Counted from the stretch's first letter, positions 52,232-61,111 are shown. The stretch is DNA of 64,000 nucleotides from DATNPH01 sp036703315 (GCA_036703315.1 DATNPH010000205.1:1-64000); one strand, 5' to 3'. Notes: a model not told the origin generated them from the sequence alone. A program made the numbers and translations.

Positions 52232-54904
52232 CTAGAGTTTTAACCCACGAAGGGTCTGCCATGCTTTAAAAACATTGCCTTGCAAGAGAGCAGCAGCACC
52301 GGATAGGGCTTGAATTTCTGGGATATTGGGGTTAAGGGCAACAGCTGGTTGGATAGCCTCTTGGGCATCTCTGCCACGCCATTGATAGAGGTAGACGAAG
52401 GCAAGGTAAGCATGAGCATAAGGGTTTTGAGAATCTAGCTGCACCACTCGTTTCAAAGCCGCGATCGCACCTTCTGCGTCTTTCTGCAATATGTTGGAAA
52501 AAGCAAGAGTGTAAGCCCAATTTACGTTTTGTGGCTCCTGCTCAAGCCGATAGTTCATCGCGAGTTCAGTCTGACGTGTGTAATCCTGAACAGGGTCATA
52601 CTGATTGATTCGTCCAATTTCATCAAAGACTTGATCAAGAGCTTTTCGCCCTTGCGGTAAGCTAGCGGCTAAAGTCCTTAGCTGGGTAAGTAAATCTAAT
52701 TCTGGAGCAGGTGTTGCAGGAGCATTAGGTACAATATTCAGGCTCACGGATGGCACTGCTATTGGATAGTTTTCACCAGTTTCTCGGTTCAGGTAGGTTG
52801 CCTCCAGAGTGTAACTCCCGGCTGCCATGTCAGCAGGAGGCAGCATTGCTATTTTTTCAATCACTCGGAAACTACTTTGGGATTGAGCTGCACTCAAGCG
52901 TCCAGAATGTAATTCCCCCATAGCGATACCGTGGTCATGCAACCACCGATTCGAGTGTAGATTTTGAATTTTGGATTGGGGATTGGAATTTTGACTTTCT
53001 GCTGTCTCCACTCCCTTCCAACTCAGCAAGACTATGCCAGATTTTAGCGACTGCCAAGGACCAGACCATTCATAAGTTACTGGCACGGGTACCCCAGGAG
53101 GCGTTTGTTCGGGCACACTAACTCGCTCTAAACGTACTTGGCTAAGTGGTTGCTGTAGTGGTTGTACCTGTATCGGCGCTTGGGCACGATGATAGAGCTT
53201 TAAGACAGTGCGATCGGGTAAATTCCAGTTTTTTTGCAACTTGAAATCTGGACTTTGCTCGACTGTCTGAATTAAGAGGGCTTGAGCTTCTCGGCGCGTT
53301 GCTTCATCGCCAGTTTTAGTGATAAACCAAGAAAGCGATCGCGCATCTTGAGCTACAAACTTCTTTCGGACGCCCACCTCGCGCCCATATACCTGAAACT
53401 TGCGTAGGGCACCGTAGTAGTTAAGATTATTGTGGTTAATTTCTGGTATCCTCGGCATAACACCCACGGTGGAGCGCAGTTGGGGTTGTGTACGAATGAT
53501 TTCATCAATTACCTGAACGTGAGGCCACTCTTGACTTAGATATGGATAGTTTTGAGACTTTGAACTCAAAACCTGAGCCAAGTATGCTCCCGGTTTACCC
53601 CCAATTGGAAAGAAATTAAGGCACATCAGCAAAAATGCCAAACCAACAGCACCCCAACGCACAAATCGCAAACGTCTTGGCCATACAGTCAAACCATAAG
53701 CCAGAACCACCGAAAGAATCGGTAGATAAGGCATGATGTAGCGTAGGTCTTTATTCTGATTTACCGAGCAGATTAAGTAAGACGCGATTAAAAAGAGTGC
53801 TAGCCACCGAAATGCTAATGCCTTGACACGAGTGCTGTTTGCCCCGTCCAACAATTTTGGATTCGCCCTTGATAAGGAGGAGTTGGGAGGGGTAGATTTT
53901 GGATTTACTTCCCTGCTGTCTCCTGACTCCTGGGTTCTATATTCTGTCGCGTCATAACTGGTGCGTTCACCGTTGGCATGGTTGCCCAAAGCTGGAAACA
54001 AACGGCTCCAATACAGCAGTAAGCCGACCAACGGTACCACGAGTAAAGGCCAGGAGACGGCACGGGGAAGGTCGTTCCAGTAGTACGTCCAAGCGGCGAG
54101 GGTGTTGAGGGGTGGATCGCCTTCCTGCATTGCAGGATCGATAACGGCATTCTGGGCAGTGCTGAACAAAAATATCCAGTTTGGACGGTACCAAGGTCCA
54201 AAGATAAATGCAGATAGCAGGAAACCTCCGATTAACTGAGCAATTCTGCCCCAAGCTTGTTGCCGCAGGAGTGTACTCAATAGCCACAACAAGGGTACAA
54301 ACAGAAAAAATATGACTGTCTGCTTTACCATCATCGCCAGACCAAAGCAAAAACCAAATGCCAAAGCCCAACGCCATCCCTGCCACTTGGTTTTCGCATC
54401 CCGCCACACAGTCAAACACCAAAAACTTGCTGCGACTAGAGCGGTCAGTGGATAATCTGTCAGGTAGTTAACACGAACTATGTACAGTCTGGGTAGCAGG
54501 ATACAGATGAGTGCTGCCCAAAGCCCCACTTGCTGATTAAACAGATGTTTGCCTAACCCGTAGACTGAGCCAACTAAAACAGCACTGAATAACAAATTAA
54601 CGAGAAGAGCTTGATCGGGTCCAGTACCAAACAGTTGTTGAAAAGGAGCCGTCGCGATATACGTCAGGGGTGGATACTTGGACGAGAGCTTCCATAAGCT
54701 TTGCCACCATTCTCCAGAAAACCACTGAGCATGTTGTAGGGCGTTTAAGTAGTTTAAGGAGCCTGTAAGGTGGTTCGTTTGATCCCAAGCCGGAACGGAG
54801 TGGTCAAGGGCTAACCAGAGGCGATCGCACAAAGCCCCCACCAGCCAAATTGCCCCTAGCGTTTGCCTTACACTAAACCGACTGCCTTGCTCTTTTTGTA
54901 CCAC
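52232..54904 (-). CDS. ArnT/PMT-like membrane glycosyltransferase with TPR-like C-terminus
   Basis: The 890-residue protein has a GT-C fold: the first loop carries DXX-type aspartate in SVPAWDQTNHLTGSL near residue 38, and about ten to eleven membrane segments span to residue 430. The soluble C-terminal part has an internal heptamer-repeat linker (SQNSNPQSKIQNL) near residue 655. A TPR-like tail follows (about 770-890: YDPVQDYTRQTELAMNYRL, AEGAIAALKRVVQLDSQNPYAHAYLAFVYLYQWRG). It probably transfers a sugar from polyprenyl phosphate to a lipid or protein on the outer face. Substrate is unknown. It starts 14 bases after the GNAT stop and is probably co-transcribed with it. Confidence 0.9.
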   Translation of the reverse strand: MVQKEQGSRFSVRQTLGAIWLVGALCDRLWLALDHSVPAWDQTNHLTGSLNYLNALQHAQWFSGEWWQSLWKLSSKYPPLTYIATAPFQQLFGTGPDQALLVNLLFSAVLVGSVYGLGKHLFNQQVGLWAALICILLPRLYIVRVNYLTDYPLTALVAASFWCLTVWRDAKTKWQGWRWALAFGFCFGLAMMVKQTVIFFLFVPLLWLLSTLLRQQAWGRIAQLIGGFLLSAFIFGPWYRPNWIFLFSTAQNAVIDPAMQEGDPPLNTLAAWTYYWNDLPRAVSWPLLVVPLVGLLLYWSRLFPALGNHANGERTSYDATEYRTQESGDSREVNPKSTPPNSSLSRANPKLLDGANSTRVKALAFRWLALFLIASYLICSVNQNKDLRYIMPYLPILSVVLAYGLTVWPRRLRFVRWGAVGLAFLLMCLNFFPIGGKPGAYLAQVLSSKSQNYPYLSQEWPHVQVIDEIIRTQPQLRSTVGVMPRIPEINHNNLNYYGALRKFQVYGREVGVRKKFVAQDARSLSWFITKTGDEATRREAQALLIQTVEQSPDFKLQKNWNLPDRTVLKLYHRAQAPIQVQPLQQPLSQVRLERVSVPEQTPPGVPVPVTYEWSGPWQSLKSGIVLLSWKGVETAESQNSNPQSKIQNLHSNRWLHDHGIAMGELHSGRLSAAQSQSSFRVIEKIAMLPPADMAAGSYTLEATYLNRETGENYPIAVPSVSLNIVPNAPATPAPELDLLTQLRTLAASLPQGRKALDQVFDEIGRINQYDPVQDYTRQTELAMNYRLEQEPQNVNWAYTLAFSNILQKDAEGAIAALKRVVQLDSQNPYAHAYLAFVYLYQWRGRDAQEAIQPAVALNPNIPEIQALSGAAALLQGNVFKAWQTLRGLKL

Positions 54905-54918
54905 GAACTTTACCTGAG

Positions 54919-55362
54919 CTATCCTAATCGCTTCCTCATATTGATTAGAGCATGAGGATTGCCAACCACCTTAAAGCTCTCTCCCTCTTGCTCAAACCCC
55001 AGCTGTTGATAAAGCCCTTTCACATACTCTTGAGCGCGAATTACTACTTCTTTAATATTTTTTTGAGCAGCAAGCTCTAAAGCTTTTTCCATAATCTTTT
55101 TACCAATGCCTTGTCTCCTTGCATTGGATAAAACAGCCAATTTCTCAATACTCGCAATCTGATTATCCAGATATCTCACTCGCGCAGTGCCCACGGGCTG
55201 ATTATCTAAATAAGCTAAAATCTGCTCAGCCGTTTCATCTTGACCATCAAATACTCCAGTCGAGTCAATCCCTTGTTCAAGGATATAGACTTGACTCCTC
55301 AAAAATTGAATTTCAGACATTTTGTCTGCATAGGCAACAACTGTTAGAGTAAGCTGGCTCAT
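54919..55362 (-). CDS. GNAT family N-acetyltransferase
   Basis: The 147-residue protein is a compact GNAT. It shows QVYILEQGIDSTGVFDGQDE, a VGTARVRYLDNQIASIEKLAV strand pair and the acetyl-CoA binding motif RRQGIGKKIMEKALELA near residue 85. The YQQLGFEQEGE motif is near the C-terminus. Substrate cannot be predicted; the pattern resembles the ElaA/YjdJ-type acetyltransferases. It is followed after 14 bases by the membrane glycosyltransferase on the same strand, and lies 82 bases after the Rieske oxygenase. Confidence 0.88.
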   Translation of the reverse strand: MSQLTLTVVAYADKMSEIQFLRSQVYILEQGIDSTGVFDGQDETAEQILAYLDNQPVGTARVRYLDNQIASIEKLAVLSNARRQGIGKKIMEKALELAAQKNIKEVVIRAQEYVKGLYQQLGFEQEGESFKVVGNPHALINMRKRLG

Positions 55363-55444
55363 TCTAATGTGAAAATAGGAGTGTGGAGGAAAGATTTTAA
55401 CTGTTCATTGTATACTCGTGTTCATGGGATTCTATTTTTCCAAT

Positions 55445-56569
55445 CTACATATTGGCTTGATTTCTAATCAATCGCTGCACACTCACCAACGCTCGATTCA
55501 ACTCATAACCCCGTTGTTCTGGATTATTCAAATACGCCTGTTGTTCCTCCTCAATCATCTGCACATCCTGACGTACCAACCCATCCAGTAATTTTTGAGC
55601 CGAACCGAATAAACTATCTTTCACAAATCGACGAAACGACTCAGGCAACTTATGCAATCGCCAAAATGCATTCAGTGAAGTGAAATGAATCAGATACGCA
55701 CGAGTTTCTGCTGCACTTACCGGACAAAATAAGCAGTATATCTTAAAGTCTTTCCCCAGAGTTGAAACCCAGTGTGGGTAAACATAACTAACGTTCAACG
55801 GTTCTGGATGTAGGCGTCGTAAAGCGGGGAAAAATAGCTGAGAAATCGACCATATTTTGTCAATTTTGTAATAGCTTTGAGCCTGATAGTGAGCGTCCAC
55901 ACGGTTAGCATCTTCTTGGATATCTTCTAGTACAGCATCTGTCCAAGCCTGCCAGTCTAGATGTAAATGCCCGTGGTACATATCCATCAGGTTTTCTATT
56001 AGATAAGAATAGTGAGCTTTACATTCAATAACTGAGACGGTGGCAATGTAGTTGAGGTGTTCCCACTCGGGTACACCCATCGGTTGTATGGACGATGAAT
56101 GCAATAACTCTATATTTCCGGGAAACAGCCAAATAAAACCATCTTGTTCCTTGACAGGATACTGGTGAATTTTGCAGTTAGGAAGTTTTTGATTGGCGGC
56201 TAGATAGGGGACGGCTGCACACTCACCACTTGCCTTAAATTTCCACCCATGATACGCACATTCCAATAAATGGTTCTTAACTTGACCATGGCTGAGTTTA
56301 ACCTGGCGATGGGGACAGCGGTCTTCTAGAGCGTGGATAACACCGCTATCATCTCGATAAAGGACAATAGGCTGATTCCAGAGGGTAATGCCTAGAGGCT
56401 GGGTTTGAACCTCTGTGCTACGAGCAACCACATACCAATGATTAGGGTTAATACCCATCTGACGAATATCGAGGTGCTGGGAAAAGGAATCAATTTTGGA
56501 TGTTGCTGTCCTTGGACTTCGTCCGGCAGGCGGGTTTTGGGTTTTGGATTGTTGATTTGACTGCTTCAT
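55445..56569 (-). CDS. Rieske non-heme iron oxygenase (PaO-like)
   Basis: The 374-residue protein has a dioxygenase-type Rieske site (C-x-H at RCPHRQVKLSHG and C-x2-H at ECAYHGWKF, residues about 84-110) and a catalytic domain with the mononuclear iron site in ENLMDMYHGHLHLD (two His). It resembles pheophorbide-a oxygenase/chlorophyllide-oxygenase-type enzymes, which act on hydrophobic pigments. The 37 residues before GINPNHWYVVARS are Gln/Ser-rich and repeat-like, so the true start may be M38 (56458). It lies 24 bases downstream of the FAD-Rieske gene and is probably co-transcribed. Substrate unknown; an aromatic carotenoid or quinoid is possible given its neighbour. Confidence 0.85.
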   Translation of the reverse strand: MKQSNQQSKTQNPPAGRSPRTATSKIDSFSQHLDIRQMGINPNHWYVVARSTEVQTQPLGITLWNQPIVLYRDDSGVIHALEDRCPHRQVKLSHGQVKNHLLECAYHGWKFKASGECAAVPYLAANQKLPNCKIHQYPVKEQDGFIWLFPGNIELLHSSSIQPMGVPEWEHLNYIATVSVIECKAHYSYLIENLMDMYHGHLHLDWQAWTDAVLEDIQEDANRVDAHYQAQSYYKIDKIWSISQLFFPALRRLHPEPLNVSYVYPHWVSTLGKDFKIYCLFCPVSAAETRAYLIHFTSLNAFWRLHKLPESFRRFVKDSLFGSAQKLLDGLVRQDVQMIEEEQQAYLNNPEQRGYELNRALVSVQRLIRNQANM

Positions 56570-56593
56570 AAGATTGATACAAAACCGGACATT

Positions 56594-58588
56594 TCATATC
56601 TTCAAAATACCTTCTGGATTTACTGAGAAAAGCGATCGCCTCTGCAACCCCTCCTGATGAAGAATCTCATTCGCCGCGAGTAATCCACTGCTGATCGCCC
56701 GTTCCATCAAACCGCAGGGAAAGGGCATTTTCACCCAGTCACCCGCAAATATAAGATTAGAGACACCACTGGCAGTTTCAGGTCGTTGTGCATAACTACC
56801 AGGTGGATAGCCGGAGAAGTTTTTCTGGTTTACCAGTTCCCTGTGCAGCATAGTCGCTTCCTGGAGTTCTGGCACAATTTCATAGAGTTCCTGCTCAAAT
56901 GTCGTCAGCAGTGCTTGCTGATTTGGAAATTGTTTCTCTTTGTAGCAATAAGCATGTAACTCCACGACACTACCACCAGTTTTCTGATGCCAAGCGATAA
57001 ATTGCTCTTGAATCCGATGGTAGAGGGTAATGCTGTCAGTGAGTCGATAGCCAGACAAAGAGGTGAAGTTGCTGTGTTCCCAGTCAAAGTCTCGGTCAAA
57101 CCAAAAACGGGCAACAGCAAAGGGGTCTGCGATCGCTAATGTCTCCACCTGAGTACACACCTGCTGATTTACCTCACCACTCGATAGCTTAAATAGGTGT
57201 TGCACTCCAGGCACATCTGTTGCAAAGACATAGTAATCCGCCTGAATCGTCTCTCCAGACGATTGTGGAGGCGCAGATCCTTGCGCCCCTACTAGTTGCA
57301 CCTCATCTTCAGTACGTTGAACAATTTGGAAGCGGGGTAAATCCCGTTTCGCTGGCCCCCCAATAACTCGTCCCTCAGCATCGTAGAGTGCGCCATGGCA
57401 AGGGCAGAGAAATTTTCCATCGTCTTGTCGCTGCACTGTACAGCCTTGATGAGTGCAGGTAAGAGAAATTGCATCACTTCCTGCTGCCGCAAAAACCGCA
57501 TCTCCAGCACCGTAATATTCAATAATTGCTGATTGGGAATTGGGAATTGGGAATTGGGAATCGGAATTTTGACTGTTGAGATTCCCTACATCGGGGTTGC
57601 GCTTTACCCAAAAGGGAACATCACTTTGCCCATTTCCCTGTTGATAGCTGAGGGAATCAATCTTGCCTTGCTGCCAGTTAATGCTGCTCACCATTGCCTC
57701 TGTGATAATATTGCCACCTTTATGCTGAATGGCTTTGGCAATTGGCTGTACTAAACTGGTGCCCATGTCCTGTCGCGTACCGTTAAATGCTAATCCTTCT
57801 GGATTGCCAAAAAAGTAGAAGTGGAAAAACTGCATCAGTTCTCCCACACTTAGCATGTCTGGGGCGTTGAGGCTTGATTTAGCAAAGGGTAAGAAGTAAA
57901 GGTCATAAAGTCCTTGGGGGAAATCTTTCTCCACCCACTGTTGCACCGACAGATCATCGAGTCGATCAAAACTCCTCGGAATCTGGAAACCACCAATTGC
58001 CTGGAAGACTTGCCAGTGTTTCGGTTTTATTAAATTTATCCCCCAGTTAAGCCAGTTGGGAGACGCGATCGCCAAATCCACTACATTCCAGGGAAATGCC
58101 GAATGGCTAGGTCGAAATACTTCTGGCTGGTACTTTCCATCTCGGAAAACAACGGCGTAAGACTCTAAGGATACAAAATTATCGTTGATGTTTAGTTCTT
58201 CAACTAACTTATTGAGGTTGTAATACTGAGGGAAAAAGCCGTGGAAGCCATGCTCCATCATGAATGTTTCATCGTTCACCTGGATCGACCAGCTGGCAAT
58301 TTTACCTCCTAGTTGAGGCGATCGCTCTAAAAGCGTTACCCTGAAACCTCGTTTGCTCAGTTCATACGCACAAGCTAACCCCGCCAGTCCCGACCCAACT
58401 ACAACAACACTTTTCTGTTGATTCAGTTGTTGTGGTAAATCTAGGCGATCTTGCTGAAAAATAGTTGGCTGAGGTTTGGAGAAGCGGGAATATCCCAATA
58501 TCCCACTAACGGCACCAACACTCAGTAGTTTCAGCGCAGTTCGTCGAGAGATAGGTGGCAATACAGGAGAGTTAGATAATTCATTCAT
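56594..58588 (-). CDS. Tat-exported FAD oxidoreductase (CrtU/carotenoid desaturase-like) with inserted bc1/b6f-type Rieske domain
   Basis: The 664-residue precursor has a twin-arginine signal (SRRTALKLLSVGAVSGILG, residues 14-32). A FAD Rossmann fold (GSGLAGLACAYELSKRGF, E89-R, LGGKIAS) and a phytoene-desaturase/CrtU-like substrate part follow, including MMEHGFHGFFPQYY near residue 110. Residues about 370-435 are an inserted Rieske module: CTHQGC (C378, H380, C383) and CPCH (C395, C397, H398). The extra cysteines are those that make the bc1/b6f disulfide. Its C-terminus (GDWVKMPFPCGLMERAISSG) closes the FAD domain. It may be related to carotenoid aromatic-ring desaturase/methyltransferases (CrtU/CruE-like); that is inference. 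Operators lie 37 bases upstream. Confidence 0.88.
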   Translation of the reverse strand: MNELSNSPVLPPISRRTALKLLSVGAVSGILGYSRFSKPQPTIFQQDRLDLPQQLNQQKSVVVVGSGLAGLACAYELSKRGFRVTLLERSPQLGGKIASWSIQVNDETFMMEHGFHGFFPQYYNLNKLVEELNINDNFVSLESYAVVFRDGKYQPEVFRPSHSAFPWNVVDLAIASPNWLNWGINLIKPKHWQVFQAIGGFQIPRSFDRLDDLSVQQWVEKDFPQGLYDLYFLPFAKSSLNAPDMLSVGELMQFFHFYFFGNPEGLAFNGTRQDMGTSLVQPIAKAIQHKGGNIITEAMVSSINWQQGKIDSLSYQQGNGQSDVPFWVKRNPDVGNLNSQNSDSQFPIPNSQSAIIEYYGAGDAVFAAAGSDAISLTCTHQGCTVQRQDDGKFLCPCHGALYDAEGRVIGGPAKRDLPRFQIVQRTEDEVQLVGAQGSAPPQSSGETIQADYYVFATDVPGVQHLFKLSSGEVNQQVCTQVETLAIADPFAVARFWFDRDFDWEHSNFTSLSGYRLTDSITLYHRIQEQFIAWHQKTGGSVVELHAYCYKEKQFPNQQALLTTFEQELYEIVPELQEATMLHRELVNQKNFSGYPPGSYAQRPETASGVSNLIFAGDWVKMPFPCGLMERAISSGLLAANEILHQEGLQRRSLFSVNPEGILKI
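57532..57559. repeat. Four tandem ATTGGGA heptamers within the FAD-Rieske gene
   Basis: ATTGGGA is repeated four times without interruption in 57532-57559. On the coding strand it yields DSQFPIPNSQS (residues about 343-352), a linker just before the Rieske insert. Heptameric short repeats are a known feature of cyanobacterial genomes. Confidence 0.85.
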
Positions 58589-58624
58589 GAGACGCTAAAG
58601 CTAAATCCTCACACAACAAGCCTG

Positions 58625-58646
58625 GTCTACCTATTAGTTGGTAGAC
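58625..58646. promoter_or_regulatory. Palindromic operator upstream of the FAD-Rieske gene
   Basis: GTCTACC-TATTAGTT-GGTAGAC is a perfect palindrome (7-bp arms) 37 bases upstream of the FAD-Rieske start and just after the TetR stop at 58666. Its GTCTACCT half-site is repeated upstream of the TetR gene at 59289-59301. Confidence 0.7.
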
Positions 58647-58665
58647 AAACCTGAAAACAAAAAAG

Positions 58666-59250
58666 TTATTGGGGTCGCAACCCATCTAATAAGACTGAAA
58701 CCATCTCTGAAGCCATAACATCCTTGGACGAGGTTGCTGGTAAAGTACTGGCGTAATTGATACCATCCATAATCGATAGAAAAAAACCAGCCAGGATATT
58801 GGGCTTCACATATCTGATCTGGCCTTGTTCTTGAGCTGCTATAAAGGCTTGCCTGATTGGGTCAAAGACGGATTGGTCAGCAATCAACGACAATCTCTGG
58901 ATTTGCTCCTCACTCAAAGCTGGCATATCGGTACGCATCAGGCACAGAAAATTGATCGGGGGTTGTGAGATGAACCAACGGGAAGCCGCATGCAGCTGTG
59001 CGCTCAGATCTGACCCAGCTCCGGCAAGCGCCTGCTGCAAACCATTGCGGTGCCGTTCAAAAACTTGTTCTATCACTGTGATGAACAGTTGCTCCTTACT
59101 AGGAAAGTGATAGTACAGTGATGCCTGACGAATCCCGACTTCCTGGGCGATATCTCGCATCGTAACGACGTTGTAACCCCGTTGACGAAAGAGAGTTTCA
59201 GCCGCAATTAAGACTCGTTCTCGTGCGTTTGATGGAACTTGGTCAAACAC
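58666..59250 (-). CDS. TetR/AcrR family transcriptional regulator
   Basis: The 194-residue protein has an N-terminal TetR HTH (residues about 10-58: ARERVLIAAETLFRQRGYNV, then MRDIAQEVGIRQASLYYHFPSKEQLF). A C-terminal ligand-binding helical domain with an hydrophobic character follows. It lies 77 bases upstream of the FAD-Rieske oxidoreductase on the same strand. Palindromes of one sequence family precede both genes, which suggests autoregulation and control of the redox pair. The inducer is unknown; a carotenoid-like or aromatic compound would fit the neighbours. The ATG at 59250 gives MFDQVPSNARERVL. Confidence 0.92.
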   Translation of the reverse strand: MFDQVPSNARERVLIAAETLFRQRGYNVVTMRDIAQEVGIRQASLYYHFPSKEQLFITVIEQVFERHRNGLQQALAGAGSDLSAQLHAASRWFISQPPINFLCLMRTDMPALSEEQIQRLSLIADQSVFDPIRQAFIAAQEQGQIRYVKPNILAGFFLSIMDGINYASTLPATSSKDVMASEMVSVLLDGLRPQ

Positions 59251-59270
59251 TTTATATTGATTTGGTAATT

Positions 59271-59315
59271 GGTAGCTTACCTAGCACTAGGTAGTCTACC
59301 TACTACTTAGTAGTC
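59271..59315. promoter_or_regulatory. Operator array upstream of the TetR gene
   Basis: Three overlapping dyads lie 21-65 bases upstream of the TetR start: GGTAGCTTACC (59271-59281), AGGTAGTCTACCT (59289-59301) and ACTACTTAGTAGT (59302-59314). The GGTAGACT/AGTCTACC half-site is shared with the operator at 58625-58646. Confidence 0.65.
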
Positions 59316-59846
59316 TCGAAAAATTTCTTTACTTTGTCAAGCGATATGGGGAGACTTTAGAAATTTTTAATAACGTTAGGGTCAGTCGTCAGTTGTTTTT
59401 TCTGCTAAGTACTAACCATTAACCGGTGACACCGGCACAGGACTGTGATCCTAAGCGCAATTGTTCTAGAAGATTTGAGGAAGCGATCGCCTCATACCAG
59501 TCATCTGCTCCTTTTGGCAGGGCTAAGCTGGCTAGCGGCAAGCCGTGGGTTGGATGTGAAAGAAAGTCTCAAGCTCCGTTGTATCAAAAAAATTGCACGG
59601 CTCAAATCACCTGCAACTGGTTGCCCATCTAGAGAGTGAGGTATTTATCAATAGCAATAGTAGAGCTAAGTCTATCTTTGCAAACAAGATTTACAGGTTT
59701 ATAAAGTTTTATACACCTTACTTAAGATAGTTATACCTCTTATAATATTTCTCACAACCAGAGTAGAACCAATAACCTAAGAATCAACGACTTATGGTTC
59801 TCCTACTTCTGAATAAACGTACTTAGGAATCTAAAGGTATTGGATT
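59316..59846. other. Intergenic region, no convincing gene
   Basis: Overlapping short frames (59426-59639) have no family features or ribosome site. The rest is AT-rich DNA that includes the promoter of the 19-residue-repeat gene. Confidence 0.45.
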
Positions 59847-60371
59847 ATGGCGAATAGCGCAGCTACCAAAGAAAAATCTAATGGCAGTACGAGCAGTCGC
59901 AGGAGCAAAAAGACTCAGGAAGTCAGCCTAAATAACACAGCTACGGTAGAACGCCCTGCAACTGGGGAGACGAATCAGAATACAGACAAAGGAGCACAAG
60001 TCATAGCAATGCCTCAGCTCAATTTAAAACCGACGCTAAAAGAGGAAACCACTGAGGTTGCTCTGCCTCCTCTACCTGGGAATCGTCCAGTTGCTTCAAG
60101 TGATCTAAACCTTAGTGAGGTAGTTCCCATGATGGAAAACCGTCCTGTTGACGCTAGTAATATTCAGGTTCTTGGCACGATTTCTGTGATGGGAGAGCGC
60201 CCAATCTTTGCCAGCAACATTCAAGTAATGGATATCATCTCTGTGTCTGGAGATCGACCTATTGCTAAAAGTCATCTCAACATTAGTGGAACAGAAATGA
60301 TAATGGGGAACCGCCCGATCGCCGCAAATTACTTTGATGGCTATGAAGACTTGATGGGTTATCTAGATTAA
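59847..60371 (+). CDS. Protein of tandem 19-residue repeats, unknown function
   Basis: The 174-residue product starts with a Lys/Ser/Thr-rich disordered segment (residues 1-75). Then come four exact-length 19-residue repeats and a partial fifth (from about residue 78): GNRPVASSDLNLSEVVPMM, ENRPVDASNIQVLGTISVM, GERPIFASNIQVMDIISVS, GDRPIAKSHLNISGTEMIM, GNRPIAAN. Consensus: (G/E)xRP(I/V)x(A/S)S(D/N/H)(L/I)x5-8 hydrophobic. The pattern suggests a short beta-solenoid or repeated binding element. No membrane segment or signal is seen. The ATG at 59847 is the first in frame. I know such RP(I/V) repeats only as cyanobacterial hypotheticals. Confidence 0.8.
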   Translation: MANSAATKEKSNGSTSSRRSKKTQEVSLNNTATVERPATGETNQNTDKGAQVIAMPQLNLKPTLKEETTEVALPPLPGNRPVASSDLNLSEVVPMMENRPVDASNIQVLGTISVMGERPIFASNIQVMDIISVSGDRPIAKSHLNISGTEMIMGNRPIAANYFDGYEDLMGYLD

Positions 60372-60862
60372 ACATACTTGGCTATAATCAACTCAAATAG
60401 CGTGTCTGTTTCCCCTATCATTTGGCTTTGTTGCTAGTACTGAATTGTTTCAACAAGTAATGAACAAGAAGAAAAAGGTGGAATAGCAGTCACGCTAATT
60501 ATTTATTTTTTGAAATTAGTTTGCTGTTGCTGGAGTTGCAGAATGCCAGCAGAACTCAGTAGATAAATTTAGTTAACTAATGTAACATTCAATCAGTGAA
60601 TTGACTGTTCATTTCTTTCATTCAGTTAGACCTCTAAACCTTATGTCAAATTTATAGGTATTGCACCAGCTACTTTCGACAGATATTTCCCTGGGGAAAA
60701 CTCTGCCATAGGAATAAAAAAGACATTTATTTAATACCTCTAGAGATGGACGGATAGGTAAAGCTTTTTAGATAAATTGGATACATCAGTTGAAGAAAGT
60801 AGTAAAAATATTTGCGAACTCTCTTCAAAATTTATTTCATTTAAATAAAAAAGGAAGAAAAA
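60372..60862. other. Intergenic region, no gene seen
   Basis: About 490 bases of AT-rich DNA lie between the repeat gene and csbD. The minus-strand frame at 60740-61000 is complementary to csbD and is not a gene. The last 60 bases contain the csbD ribosome site (AAGGAAG). Confidence 0.5.
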
Positions 60863-61045
60863 ATGAGTACTGAAGATAGAGCGAAAGCCACGGGTGACAA
60901 TATTAAAGGCAAAGCTCAAGAAGCACTTGGCAATATCACGGGTGATCCTGAAGATAAGGCAGAAGGCAAAGCTAAGCAAGCTGAATCCCAAATCAAGCAT
61001 GCTGCTGAAGATGTGAAAGACAAGGTCAAAGAAGCACTCGACTAA
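60863..61045 (+). CDS. CsbD family general stress protein
   Basis: The 60-residue protein is a typical CsbD: MSTEDRAKATGDNIKGKAQE and then ALGNITGDPEDKAEGKAKQAESQ. It is charged, helical and soluble. CsbD proteins are induced by general stress in bacteria; their role is unknown. AAGGAAG is placed seven to nine bases before the ATG. A hairpin follows the stop at 61070-61111. Confidence 0.9.
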   Translation: MSTEDRAKATGDNIKGKAQEALGNITGDPEDKAEGKAKQAESQIKHAAEDVKDKVKEALD

Positions 61046-61069
61046 CTGTCTTTAGTATCTCAGAAAAAG

Positions 61070-61111
61070 CAAGAGGGTCTAGATAACTTAAGCTCTATCT
61101 GGACCCTCTTG
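61070..61111 (+). terminator. Terminator-like hairpin after csbD
   Basis: CAAGAGGGTCTAGATA pairs with TATCTGGACCCTCTTG around an ACTTAAGCTC loop, 25 bases after the csbD stop. The T-tract is weak (TTGTTATCTT). Confidence 0.7.

Noticed and set aside
59426..59639. Two overlapping plus-strand frames of 64-68 codons
   Set aside because: They overlap in different frames with no family features; neither has a clear ribosome site.
60740..61000. Minus-strand frame overlapping csbD
   Set aside because: It is the complement of the intact CsbD gene, which has a good ribosome site and family match.
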